A DNA stretch of 64,000 bases, taken from NCBI RefSeq assembly GCF_000517385.1, contig NZ_BAUW01000004.1, positions 37,920-101,919 of the forward strand. Direction: 5' to 3'. The position numbers and the translations under genes are program-made. Of the stretch, positions 20,600 through 30,308 are shown piece by piece (position 1 is the first letter of the stretch; each line of letters starts with the position of its first letter). The notes under the pieces were generated by a model. The model did not search any database. It saw only the letters and a list, made by a program, of their open reading frames with translations, and was not told where the DNA came from. The stretch comes from Mesobacillus boroniphilus JCM 21738 (GTDB lineage: Bacteria; Bacillota; Bacilli; Bacillales; Cytobacillaceae).

Positions 20600-21925
20600 T
20601 TACTTTGGTTCTTCATTCGGTTTGCCAAATAGACCGTCCTCTTCCATGTCAGCTTCTTTATCAGTTGCATCTTCGCCTTCATCTTGTCCAGGTGAAGTTT
20701 CTCCTGTGGACTGGTCTGGCTGTGCGTTCAAATCTCCAGCTCCTGGTAATACTGCAGTATCCTCCCCGGCAGCAGTGCCTGATTCAGGTACAGTGGGAGC
20801 TGCTTCTAATGGGTGGACTTCTATACGATGAACGGGAGGATAAAAATCTTCTGACAATACCTCTGTTTTCACTAATTCTCCCTCTTCAGTATGAGTTTCA
20901 CGAACGACCTTCACTATCACACCAGGACTTCCTTCCACTATTACAGACTTTTGTCCAGCCTTTAATAGTGGAGAGAATTGCTTAATCGTCCTCGGTTTGA
21001 ATTCCTGCTTGTCCAAAGTATGAATACTGTATTTATATAAGAAGGGCTCTCCTTTAACCGTAACTTCCAGGTATGGGCTATTCCAGTTGAAGTCAATTGT
21101 ATATGTCGAAGCATTAGGGTTATAAACTCTAAAATCCATTCTCTTATTAAATTGAACCTTTGCTTCTGAACCCGGTTCAATATTCTCTGAAAGCTCCCTG
21201 CTTATATGCCTTTCCGATATAAGAAAGTTCGTGGGCAGGATGGCTTGATAGATTGCAGTTGCTATTTGGCTGTAAGTATGGTCCGATAGCTCGGGTAATT
21301 CATTTTCCTTTACGAAGGATTCCAGCGAAAACTGTGATTCAGCTTCAAGATCGATAGTCGGGAAGGATTTTATAAAACTCAAAAACTCTTCATTATTTTC
21401 ACTTAATTTTATAGATACAGATGAAACTTCGATTGGTTCTTCTTGAGGAAGATACCTGCCCAACTCGATGACAATATTCTCATTGAAACCTTGAATAGCT
21501 TCAGTTAGACCGTTTTCCAGCCCTTCCACGTTCAAACGGTTACTGATTGTGTCAGGCAAAATCCCAGTCAATGATTTCATTTCAACAGATAGTTCATTCT
21601 GCTGTCCGTCACTTGCAGAGCTAACTGTCTTGTCTGTTAATAAAGTCAAACTTTCCGGGCTAACCGAGTAAGCCTGCTCTTTATGTATCAATGCCACTGC
21701 AGCATTGGAAGACCATTCGTTCCAACGTGCTTCCAACAAAGCTTCCGCTTCTTCTTTTGTTTTGTTTGATACATCAATCGTCCCGATGAAAGTATGATCA
21801 GAAAATATAGGTTCCACATCTTTTTGGGTACTCAAGGCTGTAGCGCCAAAATAAGTGAAACTGTATGTAAAAAATGAAAAAACAATGACAATCATCAAGA
21901 TTTTTAATATTTGGCGTTTCTTCAC
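20600..21925 (-). CDS. VanW/G5-domain surface protein in the pilus operon
   Basis: The 441-residue product starts at GTG (21923-21925, with GAGGGG upstream), has one N-terminal membrane or signal segment (ILKILMIVIVFSFFTYSFTY), a VanW-like region (SQIATAIYQAILPTNFLISE, ERHISRELSENIEPGSEAKV) and a G5 domain near 340-390 (SPGVIVKVVRETHTEEGELV, PVHRIEVHP). The acidic Pro/Gly/Glu-rich tail looks unstructured. G5 domains bind wall or extracellular polymers; VanW function is unknown. It lies 22 bp upstream of pilB in the same operon, so a role in passing the pilus through the wall is inferred. Confidence 0.72.
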   Translation of the reverse strand: MKKRQILKILMIVIVFSFFTYSFTYFGATALSTQKDVEPIFSDHTFIGTIDVSNKTKEEAEALLEARWNEWSSNAAVALIHKEQAYSVSPESLTLLTDKTVSSASDGQQNELSVEMKSLTGILPDTISNRLNVEGLENGLTEAIQGFNENIVIELGRYLPQEEPIEVSSVSIKLSENNEEFLSFIKSFPTIDLEAESQFSLESFVKENELPELSDHTYSQIATAIYQAILPTNFLISERHISRELSENIEPGSEAKVQFNKRMDFRVYNPNASTYTIDFNWNSPYLEVTVKGEPFLYKYSIHTLDKQEFKPRTIKQFSPLLKAGQKSVIVEGSPGVIVKVVRETHTEEGELVKTEVLSEDFYPPVHRIEVHPLEAAPTVPESGTAAGEDTAVLPGAGDLNAQPDQSTGETSPGQDEGEDATDKEADMEEDGLFGKPNEEPK

Positions 21926-21968
21926 ATATATTCCCCTCTGAAAAAAAGTTTGTCTTGTACTAAGAAGG

Positions 21969-22502
21969 CTAGGTTTCGTAGGCTGCATCGTCAACTTCTT
22001 CTTTTAAAGCTTCAAGGTTCAGCACAGGGATTATCTCTAATTCACTCAATTCGAATTCTTGATTGTTTCTTGGTTCTAAAAATGAGATATCCTCTGCAAT
22101 TCGTATGTCTTCCTCCTTTGAGGAAACAGCATTTGATAAAGATATCTCTTTCAAAGCAGAATCAATGTTTTCATGTTCATCAATCGATTTTGGAAGATCA
22201 TGATAAATGTCAAATTCCGATAAATCCCCTGTATCCATCACTCTTGATATTGCCCCATCAGATTCAAGAGTTGCTGTTGTCCTGCTGATTATTACGCATC
22301 CTGCCAAAACAGCCATCAATACCATAACCAGTAGTGACTGCCAGTGAGGGACAATCAAACTAAAAGCCAATCCCAAAGAACCAACTGCAGGAGCGGTGAC
22401 AGCAATTAACTTTTTCTGCCTTTTTTCCAGGCCAAATGGAATGGCAAAAATGAGTGAAGCGCTTAAAACTGTCGATAGAAATAGAAGTAAAAGGCTTATC
22501 AT
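21969..22502 (-). CDS. Unknown membrane protein, first gene of the pilus operon
   Basis: The 177-residue product has three hydrophobic segments in the first 75 residues (MISLLLLFLSTVLSASLIFA, LIAVTAPAVGSLGLAFSLIV, LLVMVLMAVLAGCVIISR) and an acidic soluble tail of about 100 residues ending in LEALKEEVDDAAYET. I do not recognise the family. GGAG lies before the ATG. It is 44 bp upstream of the VanW/G5 gene and divergent from the minor-pilin operon. A weak promoter (TTTGAT, 16 bases, TATAAA) lies ahead of it. Confidence 0.7.
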   Translation of the reverse strand: MISLLLLFLSTVLSASLIFAIPFGLEKRQKKLIAVTAPAVGSLGLAFSLIVPHWQSLLVMVLMAVLAGCVIISRTTATLESDGAISRVMDTGDLSEFDIYHDLPKSIDEHENIDSALKEISLSNAVSSKEEDIRIAEDISFLEPRNNQEFELSELEIIPVLNLEALKEEVDDAAYET

Positions 22503-22648
22503 TGTCTCACTCCATGCTTCGTTGTATTGGTAACTTTTTTATACATAAATCAGCAATATATCAAACTATTATCCGTTAATACGACAAATTTCACTCTCTT
22601 CTATTGTATAATAAAATTAATAGATTTAATAGACAGGGGAGCAATGAC
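22503..22648. promoter_or_regulatory. Divergent promoter region of the two pilus operons
   Basis: The 146-bp gap separates the minus-strand pil operon from the plus-strand minor-pilin operon. On the plus strand TATAAT occurs at 22607-22612 without a good -35. On the minus strand TTTGAT, 16 bases, TATAAA is the best candidate. Shared control of both operons from this gap is an inference. Confidence 0.45.
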
Positions 22649-23062
22649 TTGGGCAAAAAGTTGGATGACCAAAAAGGAATCACTTTGCTGGAAGTCTTGC
22701 TGTCAATTGTACTGCTTGTAATAGTTCTTACTTCCTTTGCCGGTTTTTACACAATCAGCAATGTTTGTGAAAAAAATGAAGACAAAATCAGTACAACCCA
22801 GACAGCACAGCAAATTGTCAATATAATAGAATTGGAGCTTACAAGGGATATACTGAGCACCAGCACTGAATGTCCAAGTTTACCATGCACCCTAAATGAG
22901 GATAAATTGGCTGGACTGTTAGACCGTTCATTTGATAACACACAGAAGATTTTGGTTAGTTTCAATAATGGGGAAGTAGGATTAATTCGCGTGGAAGTGT
23001 CTGTGGAAGACCGAAGCAACCCAGATAGTAGTTCAAGGACTTTTACATACATAAGAAGGTGA
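22649..23062 (+). CDS. Minor pilin / pseudopilin (class III signal, PilV/PulG-like)
   Basis: The product has 138 residues. The prepilin site DDQKG|ITLLEVLLSIVLLVIVL has Glu at position 5, followed by a hydrophobic helix. The globular part has a Cys pair (CPSLPC). I take TTG 22649-22651 as start because AGGGGAG lies seven bases before it; the upstream in-frame ATG has no site and would lengthen the leader. It is the first of three overlapping or closely spaced plus-strand genes, divergent from the main pil operon. Confidence 0.83.
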   Translation: MGKKLDDQKGITLLEVLLSIVLLVIVLTSFAGFYTISNVCEKNEDKISTTQTAQQIVNIIELELTRDILSTSTECPSLPCTLNEDKLAGLLDRSFDNTQKILVSFNNGEVGLIRVEVSVEDRSNPDSSSRTFTYIRR

Positions 23063-23066
23063 TATC

Positions 23067-23498
23067 TTGAAAGACCAACGTGGGTTTACATTATATGAAC
23101 TGCTTGCTGCACTTTCGATTCTAATGATCGCTTCTGCTCTCATATATGGAGTATTCTTTGGCTTCAATAAAAACTATAATCAAATCTCGGCTAAAAATAA
23201 TATGGATCAGACAGCGAACCTGATCATCGCAACTATCAAGCAGTATCATTTAAAATACGATGAGTATATCATCGACTACAATACGGCGGAGCAATCTGCT
23301 CAAATCGGGGTAAATACGAGCGAACAAATCCTCGGTGATAGCAGATATACACTACAAATCATAGCAGGTTCACCCGAACCAGAACCTTTCACTGGAAAAA
23401 AAGTAATCTATTCGAATAGTCCTTTATCGATTCAACTCATACTCAGGGATAATACCGGGCAAACCTATGAAATCGAAACAATGATCAAAAGATATTAG
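23067..23498 (+). CDS. Minor pilin / pseudopilin (PilW/GspJ-like position)
   Basis: The 143-residue product starts MKDQRG|FTLYELLAALSILM with Glu at mature position 5 and a hydrophobic helix. The start codon is TTG with AAGGTG upstream, 4 bp after the previous gene. The rest is a small beta-rich head with no recognisable domain. Position between a PilV-like and a PilX-like gene suggests one of the priming minor pilins. Confidence 0.83.
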   Translation: MKDQRGFTLYELLAALSILMIASALIYGVFFGFNKNYNQISAKNNMDQTANLIIATIKQYHLKYDEYIIDYNTAEQSAQIGVNTSEQILGDSRYTLQIIAGSPEPEPFTGKKVIYSNSPLSIQLILRDNTGQTYEIETMIKRY

Positions 23499-23510
23499 GA
23501 GGGGATCGTG

Positions 23511-24430
23511 ATGAAAAATGAAAAAGGCTATGCACTTGTCCTGGTTTTGCTGATTATCACAATCACCTTCACCTTCGCCATATCATTAAGCGGAATGGCC
23601 CTTTCTGCCAGGAAGCAGTTCAACAAGACAGACGAGATCAACCGAGCCACCGATCTTGCTGAGATGGGAGTCGCTCATTATGAGGCGCTCTTGAATAACT
23701 TCGTCAAAGATGCCCTTTCAGAAACTAAAGATGCCATCCAAAAGGCCGAAGAAGAAGCCAAGAATAAAAACCATGCACCTCCAATCCCTGATTTCGACCA
23801 GTTATTAAAATCCACCATAGTTTCAAAGGTGTACAGCGTTAATAAAATTTCTGAAAACGTAAAAGAAAGCAACACTTACCAAATCGATTTAATTTCAATA
23901 AAAACTGAGTCAGAAGGTCTGAACGTCTCCTTCACAAGCACTGGAATTACTGAAAACGAACCGAAAACCCTTACAGGCAGTATTGCAATTCAGAAACAGC
24001 ACCAAAGTCAATTCTCGCAGGTGGTAAAGCGCCGCTGCCAGAAGAATTTGGTAAAATCATCTCTACTCCCTTGACATTGAATAAAGCTCGGACATACGGT
24101 ACATCCACTTATTTTACAGAGGAAATCACATGGAACGGCGGGAACAATAAACCATTTATTGTTTACGGAAGTGCATTTTTCAATGACAAACTGACACTTC
24201 ACGGCAGTGCGCGGATTGAGATCCGTGGGGATGCGATTTTTAAAGTGGAATTATCGGAGAAAGAAAAACCATATTCCTTTTGCATTACAGGCACACCTTA
24301 CCTGGTTAATCAGGAAGGCAAACTTGAGGTCTATGAAAACTTCCCTGCAGGAAGAACTGAAGCATGCCCACCTTCTAAAAATAATAAATGGGCAATCGAT
24401 CCAGACAAAGGTATCACAGTCAAATACTAA
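23511..24430 (+). CDS. PilX-like minor pilin or pilus-tip protein, one apparent frameshift
   Basis: The N-terminus MKNEKGYALVLVLLIITITF has a short charged segment and one membrane helix like PilX/GspK proteins, but no Glu at position 5. A helical region rich in Lys and Glu follows, then a beta-rich C-terminal half (NGGNNKPFIVYGSAFFNDKL, HGSARIEIRGDAIFKVEL). The frame breaks near 23993; adding one A in a short A run gives IQKTAPKSILAGGKAPLPEE, and about 306 residues in all. ATG 23511 follows AGGAGGGG. It ends in a bidirectional terminator. Confidence 0.72.
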
Positions 24431-24455
24431 AGGCTAACCTTGGTTAGCCTTTTTC
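24429..24455. terminator. Bidirectional terminator between the pilX-like gene and the diguanylate cyclase gene
   Basis: Stem AAAGGCTAAC/GTTAGCCTTT with a short loop is flanked by A and T runs on both sides. It can stop transcription from the plus-strand minor-pilin operon and from the minus-strand GGDEF gene. Confidence 0.82.
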
Positions 24456-26169
24456 ATTTCACATACTCCGCAACCCGATTCCGTCCCGATCGCTTCGCAC
24501 CAACATATAATGCCCTATCAGCATGTCTGATCAATGCGAGTGAATCTTCGGCATCCTGCGGGGCGGTGGCCACACCGATTGACGCGGTGATATCGATCAG
24601 GATCTGCTTTCCTTCTTCATCCATAGATTGCAAGAGAGTGAAAGGCTCGTTGGCAATCAGCAGCCGGATTTGTTCTGCCAGTTTCAGGGCATCGCCTTTC
24701 ATCATGTCAGGCAGAAGGAGCACAAACTCTTCCCCCCCATAGCGGGCAACAGTGCCAATATCTCCGATTCTATTCCTAAGCCGTTCAGCAAGTTCGATTA
24801 AAATCTCATTTCCGCTTTGGTGTCCATATGTATCATTGACGGATTTGAAGTGGTCGATATCGAGCAGTATCAGGGAAAGAAGACCCCTTTTGCCTTTTTG
24901 TAATTTTCCAAATTCTGAGGATAGCATGTTTTCAAAGTAGCGATAATTGTACAAGCCGGTCAGTGCGCAATGCTCGCTGTTCTTCTTTGCTTTTTCGTGG
25001 TGCCTTGCGTTTTCAACCGCGACCGCAAAGTGCGAACAAAGGATGTCGACAATCATCAGCTGTGATTTTTCAAATGCCCTTTTTTTGTTTGCTGCCAGGA
25101 CGAGGACACCGATAACCTGGTTATTCCTGACGATCGGTACACTGAGGATACTTTCTGCAACTGTCGGAATATAGCCTGAATTAATATGCTTCCATTGTTT
25201 TTTCGAATGGAAAAGAACAGGCTTTTTCTCTGCCCATACAAGCCCGCTAATTCCTTGCCCTCTTTCAAGAGGCTCGGCAACCGGCTCAAGGACTTCCCCA
25301 AACTCCACCTTATGGATGAGTTTTAATTCTCTTTCTTCTTCTACATCCAAAATGTAAGCATAGTCAACCGGCAGCATCTCAATCAGTTTTTGCACAAAAA
25401 GGTCAAGTACATCATCAGACCTTAGCCTTTCAGCCAACTGGTGCCCAATCTCAGCGGCACTTTGTAAATATTGGTTTACCTTTCCGCTTGAATAATAGAG
25501 ACTGAGAATGATAGATAGACTCGCGAAAGGAATCCCAACAAACAGTAATGAGTAGATCCCCATCTCACTCTGGTATAGTTCATAAAGTATGAAGCCTACA
25601 GGGAATGTAATCAAGGTCGTAACTGTTTCCCAGATGAAGTCTTTTCCGAAATAAGGCCCCTTAAGTTTTAGTACGACTGCTTGCAGCAATACCAGGAATA
25701 AAGTATTCACTCCATAATTGCTAATGCCGTAGACCGTTCCTAAAATATAAGTATATTGATCGTCGGCCAAATGAGCACCGTGGGTTCCTCCGAGAGCATA
25801 AAATACTAGCCCACTCACTAATGATACGATGAAGAACATCAATGAGTTCAGGGGGAATCTGTGTAAATCGGACTTTTGTACACGAAGCCTCATTAAAAGA
25901 ATTAGTACGGAAATTTGCATCAAGACCATTTCAACAAAAATACCGTAAGTCAGGAATACTGCGAGCGATACCCACTGTATAAGAAAAATTGGCGTATTGT
26001 TGACGACCATTGGCATAGCAGCCACCACGGACATCAATAAGAGGAAGGTAAATACTTCCCACAATGATAAATCACCAGGAGGCGGAAAGACTTGATAGGT
26101 CAGCCAGAGACCAACCGGGACGATCAGTAACCAACTGAACCAAATTGATTTTTTTACGATTGAAGTCAT
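24454..26169 (-). CDS. Membrane GAF-GGDEF diguanylate cyclase
   Basis: The 571-residue product has about eight N-terminal membrane segments (to about 230), a GAF domain (about 250-390, RGQGISGLVWAEKKPVLFHS, ILSVPIVRNNQVIGVLVLAA) and a GGDEF domain (ALTGLYNYRYFENML, LLDIDHFKSVNDTYGH, ARYGGEEF). The GGEEF active site is intact, so c-di-GMP synthesis from two GTP is expected. The usual RxxD inhibition-site position reads GDIG, so product inhibition is probably missing. It converges on the minor-pilin operon; with the MshEN-like PilB this suggests a local c-di-GMP input. The membrane part may sense a ligand not identifiable here. Confidence 0.88.
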   Translation of the reverse strand: MTSIVKKSIWFSWLLIVPVGLWLTYQVFPPPGDLSLWEVFTFLLLMSVVAAMPMVVNNTPIFLIQWVSLAVFLTYGIFVEMVLMQISVLILLMRLRVQKSDLHRFPLNSLMFFIVSLVSGLVFYALGGTHGAHLADDQYTYILGTVYGISNYGVNTLFLVLLQAVVLKLKGPYFGKDFIWETVTTLITFPVGFILYELYQSEMGIYSLLFVGIPFASLSIILSLYYSSGKVNQYLQSAAEIGHQLAERLRSDDVLDLFVQKLIEMLPVDYAYILDVEEERELKLIHKVEFGEVLEPVAEPLERGQGISGLVWAEKKPVLFHSKKQWKHINSGYIPTVAESILSVPIVRNNQVIGVLVLAANKKRAFEKSQLMIVDILCSHFAVAVENARHHEKAKKNSEHCALTGLYNYRYFENMLSSEFGKLQKGKRGLLSLILLDIDHFKSVNDTYGHQSGNEILIELAERLRNRIGDIGTVARYGGEEFVLLLPDMMKGDALKLAEQIRLLIANEPFTLLQSMDEEGKQILIDITASIGVATAPQDAEDSLALIRHADRALYVGAKRSGRNRVAEYVK

Positions 26170-26254
26170 CTTTATCTACCCGCCTCCTTTTTAGGTAAAA
26201 AGTCACACTTTTTCTAATAGTTTAGCAAACTTTCTATACAATGTCATAATTTTC

Positions 26255-27568
26255 TTATTTATTTTCCAACACATTCACGATATAAGGCTTTGCTTCTGAT
26301 AAAAAATAAAGAGAGCCCGTTACAATTAAAATTTCATCTTTGTTCAATTCATTTATTTTCTTATCGAGATAGTCCTTATAATTAACTGCGATGTTTTTAT
26401 TCCCGCTGTTGCTTCCTGCTTCCATTAGTTCTTCCGCAGAAGCTGCCCGCGGAAAGTCGAATGTTGTGAAAGTCAGTTGATCAGCAGCGCCTTCAAGAGT
26501 CCCGATCATCTTGTCCAATTTCTTGTCTTTTAGAGCAGCAAAAAGGATGCTAATCTTTTTATCGGCATATCGGGAATTTATTTCACGTGCCAGCGCAATT
26601 ATTCCTTCTTCATTATGCGCGCCATCGATCAGGACTAAAGGATTTTCATTTAAGATTTCAAGCCGGCCGGGCCAGTATGCTTGAGTCAGTCCATCCCTGA
26701 TATGCTCTTCCTCAATCATAAACGAATAGTAGTTTGCAAGGATCTGGCTTGCCATTACAGCACAGGCAGCATTGTCTACCTGATGGGAACCGATCATCGA
26801 GGTTTCCAGGTTATCAAACCCTACGAACATGCTGGAAAAAGAAAATTTTTCTCCCCGATTTAAAGACTCTCTTGAACTTGTTGAAAATTCATCGCCCAGA
26901 TGATACAGCGGAGAGTTGCTTTCAAGTGCTTTACTTCTAATTACATCCAATGCTCCTGGCTGCTTTACTCCCGTAATCACACTTACCCCGTTCTTGATGA
27001 TACCTGCTTTTTCAAAAGCAATTTCTTCATATGTATCACCAAGGATCGCCGTGTGATCCAGACCAATACTGGTGATGATTGAAACTAGCGGATGGATGAC
27101 ATTCGTCGAATCGAAGCGGCCGCCAAGACCTACCTCGTAAATGACAACATCCACAGGAGACATTTTTGCAAAGTAGTATAAAGACATCGCCGTGATGACT
27201 TCGAATTCGGTCGGTCCGCCGAGTTCAGTCTGATCCAATTCATCTGCCAGCGGCTTGACCACATTTGTCAGCTCAATCAGTTCCTGATCATGGATTGGCT
27301 TGCCATTGATGCTGATTCTTTCATTGAATTGCTCAAAGTATGGTGAAGTAAAAGTTCCAACTCTATATCCTGCCGCTTGCAGGATATAACGAAGGAAGGT
27401 GACGGTGGAGCCTTTTCCATTCGTACCGCCAATGTGGATAGTTTTAATCCTTCTTTCAGGATGGTCCAGCCTTTCAAGCATCCATTCCATCCTTGAAAGT
27501 CCCGGTTTGATTCCAAGTCTCAGTCTTGCATGGATCCAATCAATTGCCTGTTCATATGTATTAAACAT
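26255..27568 (-). CDS. folC: Folylpolyglutamate synthase / dihydrofolate synthase FolC
   Basis: FolC adds glutamate to dihydropteroate or folates. The 437-residue product has the ATP loop IHIGGTNGKGSTVTFLRYIL, SPYFEQFNERISINGKPI, and the C-terminal DGAHNEEGI. GAGGTG lies before the ATG at 27566-27568; a GTG three codons earlier is too close to it. It follows valS as in B. subtilis; a 28-base hairpin sits in the gap. Confidence 0.95.
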   Translation of the reverse strand: MFNTYEQAIDWIHARLRLGIKPGLSRMEWMLERLDHPERRIKTIHIGGTNGKGSTVTFLRYILQAAGYRVGTFTSPYFEQFNERISINGKPIHDQELIELTNVVKPLADELDQTELGGPTEFEVITAMSLYYFAKMSPVDVVIYEVGLGGRFDSTNVIHPLVSIITSIGLDHTAILGDTYEEIAFEKAGIIKNGVSVITGVKQPGALDVIRSKALESNSPLYHLGDEFSTSSRESLNRGEKFSFSSMFVGFDNLETSMIGSHQVDNAACAVMASQILANYYSFMIEEEHIRDGLTQAYWPGRLEILNENPLVLIDGAHNEEGIIALAREINSRYADKKISILFAALKDKKLDKMIGTLEGAADQLTFTTFDFPRAASAEELMEAGSNSGNKNIAVNYKDYLDKKINELNKDEILIVTGSLYFLSEAKPYIVNVLENK

Positions 27569-27590
27569 GTAACACACCTCAATTCAAGAT

Positions 27591-27618
27591 GAAGACGAAC
27601 CAATATTGGTTCGCCTTC
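27591..27618 (-). other. Intercistronic hairpin between valS and folC
   Basis: On the minus-strand RNA, GAAGGCGAACC pairs fully with GGUUCGUCUUC using one G-U pair, while the plus-strand copy would have an A-C mismatch there. No T run follows, so it is not an ordinary terminator. It could be a processing or stability element between valS and folC. Confidence 0.5.
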
Positions 27619-27635
27619 AAATTTTTGATCTTTAA

Positions 27636-30275
27636 CTAGTTTCTCAATTCATTGATGCGTGCTTCGACTGCTGCACGTTTTTCCAGATAGTCTTTTTCCT
27701 TCGCGCGCTCTTCGTCAATGACCTTTTCAGGAGCTTTTTTGACAAAACCTTCGTTTGCCAGCTTCTTCTGGACGCGTTCTACCTCTTTATCAAGCTTCTC
27801 TTTTTCCTTTTGAAGGCGGGCGATTTCTTCATCGATATTGATCAGCCCTTCAAGTGGCATGATGATTTCAAGTCCTGTAGCGACTGCTGTCATTGCTTTT
27901 TCAGGAGCGTTGACTTCAAGTCCGACTTCAAGGTTCTCTGGATTACAGAATCGAACGATATAGCCACGGTTATTTTCAAGCATGCTTAATGTCTTTTCAT
28001 CCTTCACCTTCAGGAACATATCAACCTTCTTGCTAAGTGGTGTGTTCACTTCAGAGCGTATGTTTCGTACAGAACGGATGACTTCAACAAGAAGCTTCAT
28101 ATCGTCTGCTGCCTCTTTATCAGTAAGTTTAGTGTCAACCTGCGGCCAGCTTGCGATCGTAATGGACTCACCTTCATGAGGAAGGTTCTGCCAGATTTCT
28201 TCCGTGATGAATGGCATGAATGGGTGAAGCAGGCGCATTGTGTTATCAAGAACGTATGCAAGAATCGATCTCGTCGTCTTCTTGGCAGCCTCATCTTCAC
28301 CGTATAGTGGAAGCTTCGCCATTTCAATATACCAGTCACAGAAATCATCCCAGATGAAGTTGTAAAGAGCCCTGCCGACTTCACCGAACTCATAGCGGTC
28401 TGACAGCCTTGTCACTGTTTCAATCGTTTCATTCAGCCTTGTTAAAATCCACTTATCGGCTACAGATTTTTCACCGCTTAAATCGATTTCTTCGTACTTC
28501 ATGCCGTTCATGTTCATTAAAGCAAAACGGGATGCGTTCCAGATTTTATTGGCGAAGTTCCATGTCGCTTCTACCTTCTCCGTGCTGTAGCGAAGGTCCT
28601 GCCCCGGTGAGCTTCCTGTTGTAAGGAAGTAGCGGAGTGAGTCGGCACCGTATTGGCCGATGACATCCATCGGATCAACACCATTACCTAGTGACTTACT
28701 CATCTTGCGGCCATCTTCTGCACGAACGAGCCCGTGGATCAGTACATCCTTGAATGGTCGCTGGCCAGTGAACTCTAGGCCCTGGAAGATCATCCTTGAT
28801 ACCCAGAAAGCGATGATATCATAACCAGTTACAAGGGCATCGGTTGGATAGTAACGCTTAAAATCTGCAGCTTCTTCATTCGGCCAGCCCATTGTTGAGA
28901 AAGGCCATAGTGCTGAACTAAACCACGTGTCAAGAACGTCATTGTCCTGTTCCCAATTTTCAGCGTCTGCAGGTGGCTCGTGGTCAACGTATACCTCGCC
29001 TGTTTCTTTATGGTACCAGGCAGGAATTCGGTGGCCCCACCATAATTGACGGGAAATACACCAGTCACGGATGTTTTCCATCCAGCGCATATAGGTGTTT
29101 TCAAAGCGCTCAGGTACGAAGTTAACTTTCTCTTCTTTGCTCTGAAGGGCGATTGCTTCATCAGCAAGCGGCTGCATTTTAACGAACCATTGAGTCGATA
29201 GATATGGCTCGACTACTGCTCCGCTTCGCTCAGAGTGTCCAACTGAATGCATATGCTCTTCAATTTTAAACAGTACGCCTTCATCCTGAAGGTCCTTGAC
29301 GATTTGCTTGCGGCACTCGAAACGGTCCATACCCTGGTACTTGCCTGCTTTGGCATTCATTGAACCATCTTCGTTCATGACTAGGACTCTTTCAAGATTA
29401 TGGCGGTTACCGATTTCAAAGTCGTTAGGGTCATGTGCAGGAGTGATTTTTACGGCACCAGAACCGAATTCCATATCGACATAATCGTCACCGACAATTG
29501 GAATCTCACGGCCGACGATTGGCAGGGTTACGGTCTTGCCAATCATATGCTTGTAGCGGTCATCTTCTGGATGAACAGCAACCGCAGTATCACCGAGCAT
29601 CGTTTCCGGTCTTGTTGTTGCGACTTCGATGTGACCGCTGCCGTCTGCCAGAGGATATCTCATATGGTAGAAAGCACCCTGGACATCTTTATGGATAACC
29701 TCAATATCAGATAGGGCCGTTTTTGCTGCAGGGTCCCAGTTGATGATGTATTCGCCGCGGTAAATCAATCCTTTACGGTAAAGAGAAACAAAAACTTCTT
29801 TTACTGCCTTGGATAAGCCTTCATCCAATGTGAAGCGCTCGCGGCTATAGTCAAGTCCCAGTCCTAGCTTTGACCATTGAGTGCGGATATGCTGTGCGTA
29901 TTCCTCTTTCCATTTCCATGATTCCTCTAGGAACTTTTCACGGCCAAGTTCATAGCGGTTGATGCCCTGGCTGCGAAGTTTTTCGTCAACCTTCGCCTGT
30001 GTCGCGATTCCCGCATGGTCCATTCCCGGAAGCCATAGAACATCGTAACCCTGCATACGCTTCATTCGTGTCAGGATGTCCTGAAGCGCTGTGTCCCACG
30101 CATGGCCCAGGTGCAGCTTTCCCGTTACGTTTGGCGGCGGAATGACGATTGTATATGGCTCTTTCGTTTCATCATCCTTCGCTTCGAAAAACTTCCCTTT
30201 GATCCACCATTCATAGCGTCCCTGCTCAATCGAAGACGGATCGTATTTAGTCGGCATAGACAAATTCTCTTCCAT
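27636..30275 (-). CDS. valS: Valyl-tRNA synthetase
   Basis: ValRS charges tRNA-Val and edits threonine. The 879-residue product has the class I motifs [16 protein letters not shown] (about 47-61) and [12 protein letters not shown], a CP1 editing domain ([17 protein letters not shown]), a tRNA-binding domain and the C-terminal coiled coil ([18 protein letters not shown]). ATG 30273-30275 has GGAGG upstream. Expression is expected to be controlled by the valine T-box at 30469-30748; a repeat copy lies between the T-box terminator and the gene. Confidence 0.97.
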   Translation of the reverse strand: MEENLSMPTKYDPSSIEQGRYEWWIKGKFFEAKDDETKEPYTIVIPPPNVTGKLHLGHAWDTALQDILTRMKRMQGYDVLWLPGMDHAGIATQAKVDEKLRSQGINRYELGREKFLEESWKWKEEYAQHIRTQWSKLGLGLDYSRERFTLDEGLSKAVKEVFVSLYRKGLIYRGEYIINWDPAAKTALSDIEVIHKDVQGAFYHMRYPLADGSGHIEVATTRPETMLGDTAVAVHPEDDRYKHMIGKTVTLPIVGREIPIVGDDYVDMEFGSGAVKITPAHDPNDFEIGNRHNLERVLVMNEDGSMNAKAGKYQGMDRFECRKQIVKDLQDEGVLFKIEEHMHSVGHSERSGAVVEPYLSTQWFVKMQPLADEAIALQSKEEKVNFVPERFENTYMRWMENIRDWCISRQLWWGHRIPAWYHKETGEVYVDHEPPADAENWEQDNDVLDTWFSSALWPFSTMGWPNEEAADFKRYYPTDALVTGYDIIAFWVSRMIFQGLEFTGQRPFKDVLIHGLVRAEDGRKMSKSLGNGVDPMDVIGQYGADSLRYFLTTGSSPGQDLRYSTEKVEATWNFANKIWNASRFALMNMNGMKYEEIDLSGEKSVADKWILTRLNETIETVTRLSDRYEFGEVGRALYNFIWDDFCDWYIEMAKLPLYGEDEAAKKTTRSILAYVLDNTMRLLHPFMPFITEEIWQNLPHEGESITIASWPQVDTKLTDKEAADDMKLLVEVIRSVRNIRSEVNTPLSKKVDMFLKVKDEKTLSMLENNRGYIVRFCNPENLEVGLEVNAPEKAMTAVATGLEIIMPLEGLINIDEEIARLQKEKEKLDKEVERVQKKLANEGFVKKAPEKVIDEERAKEKDYLEKRAAVEARINELRN

Positions 30276-30308
30276 CAGTTTTCCTCCATTCAAATGCATT
30301 TCCTTGTC

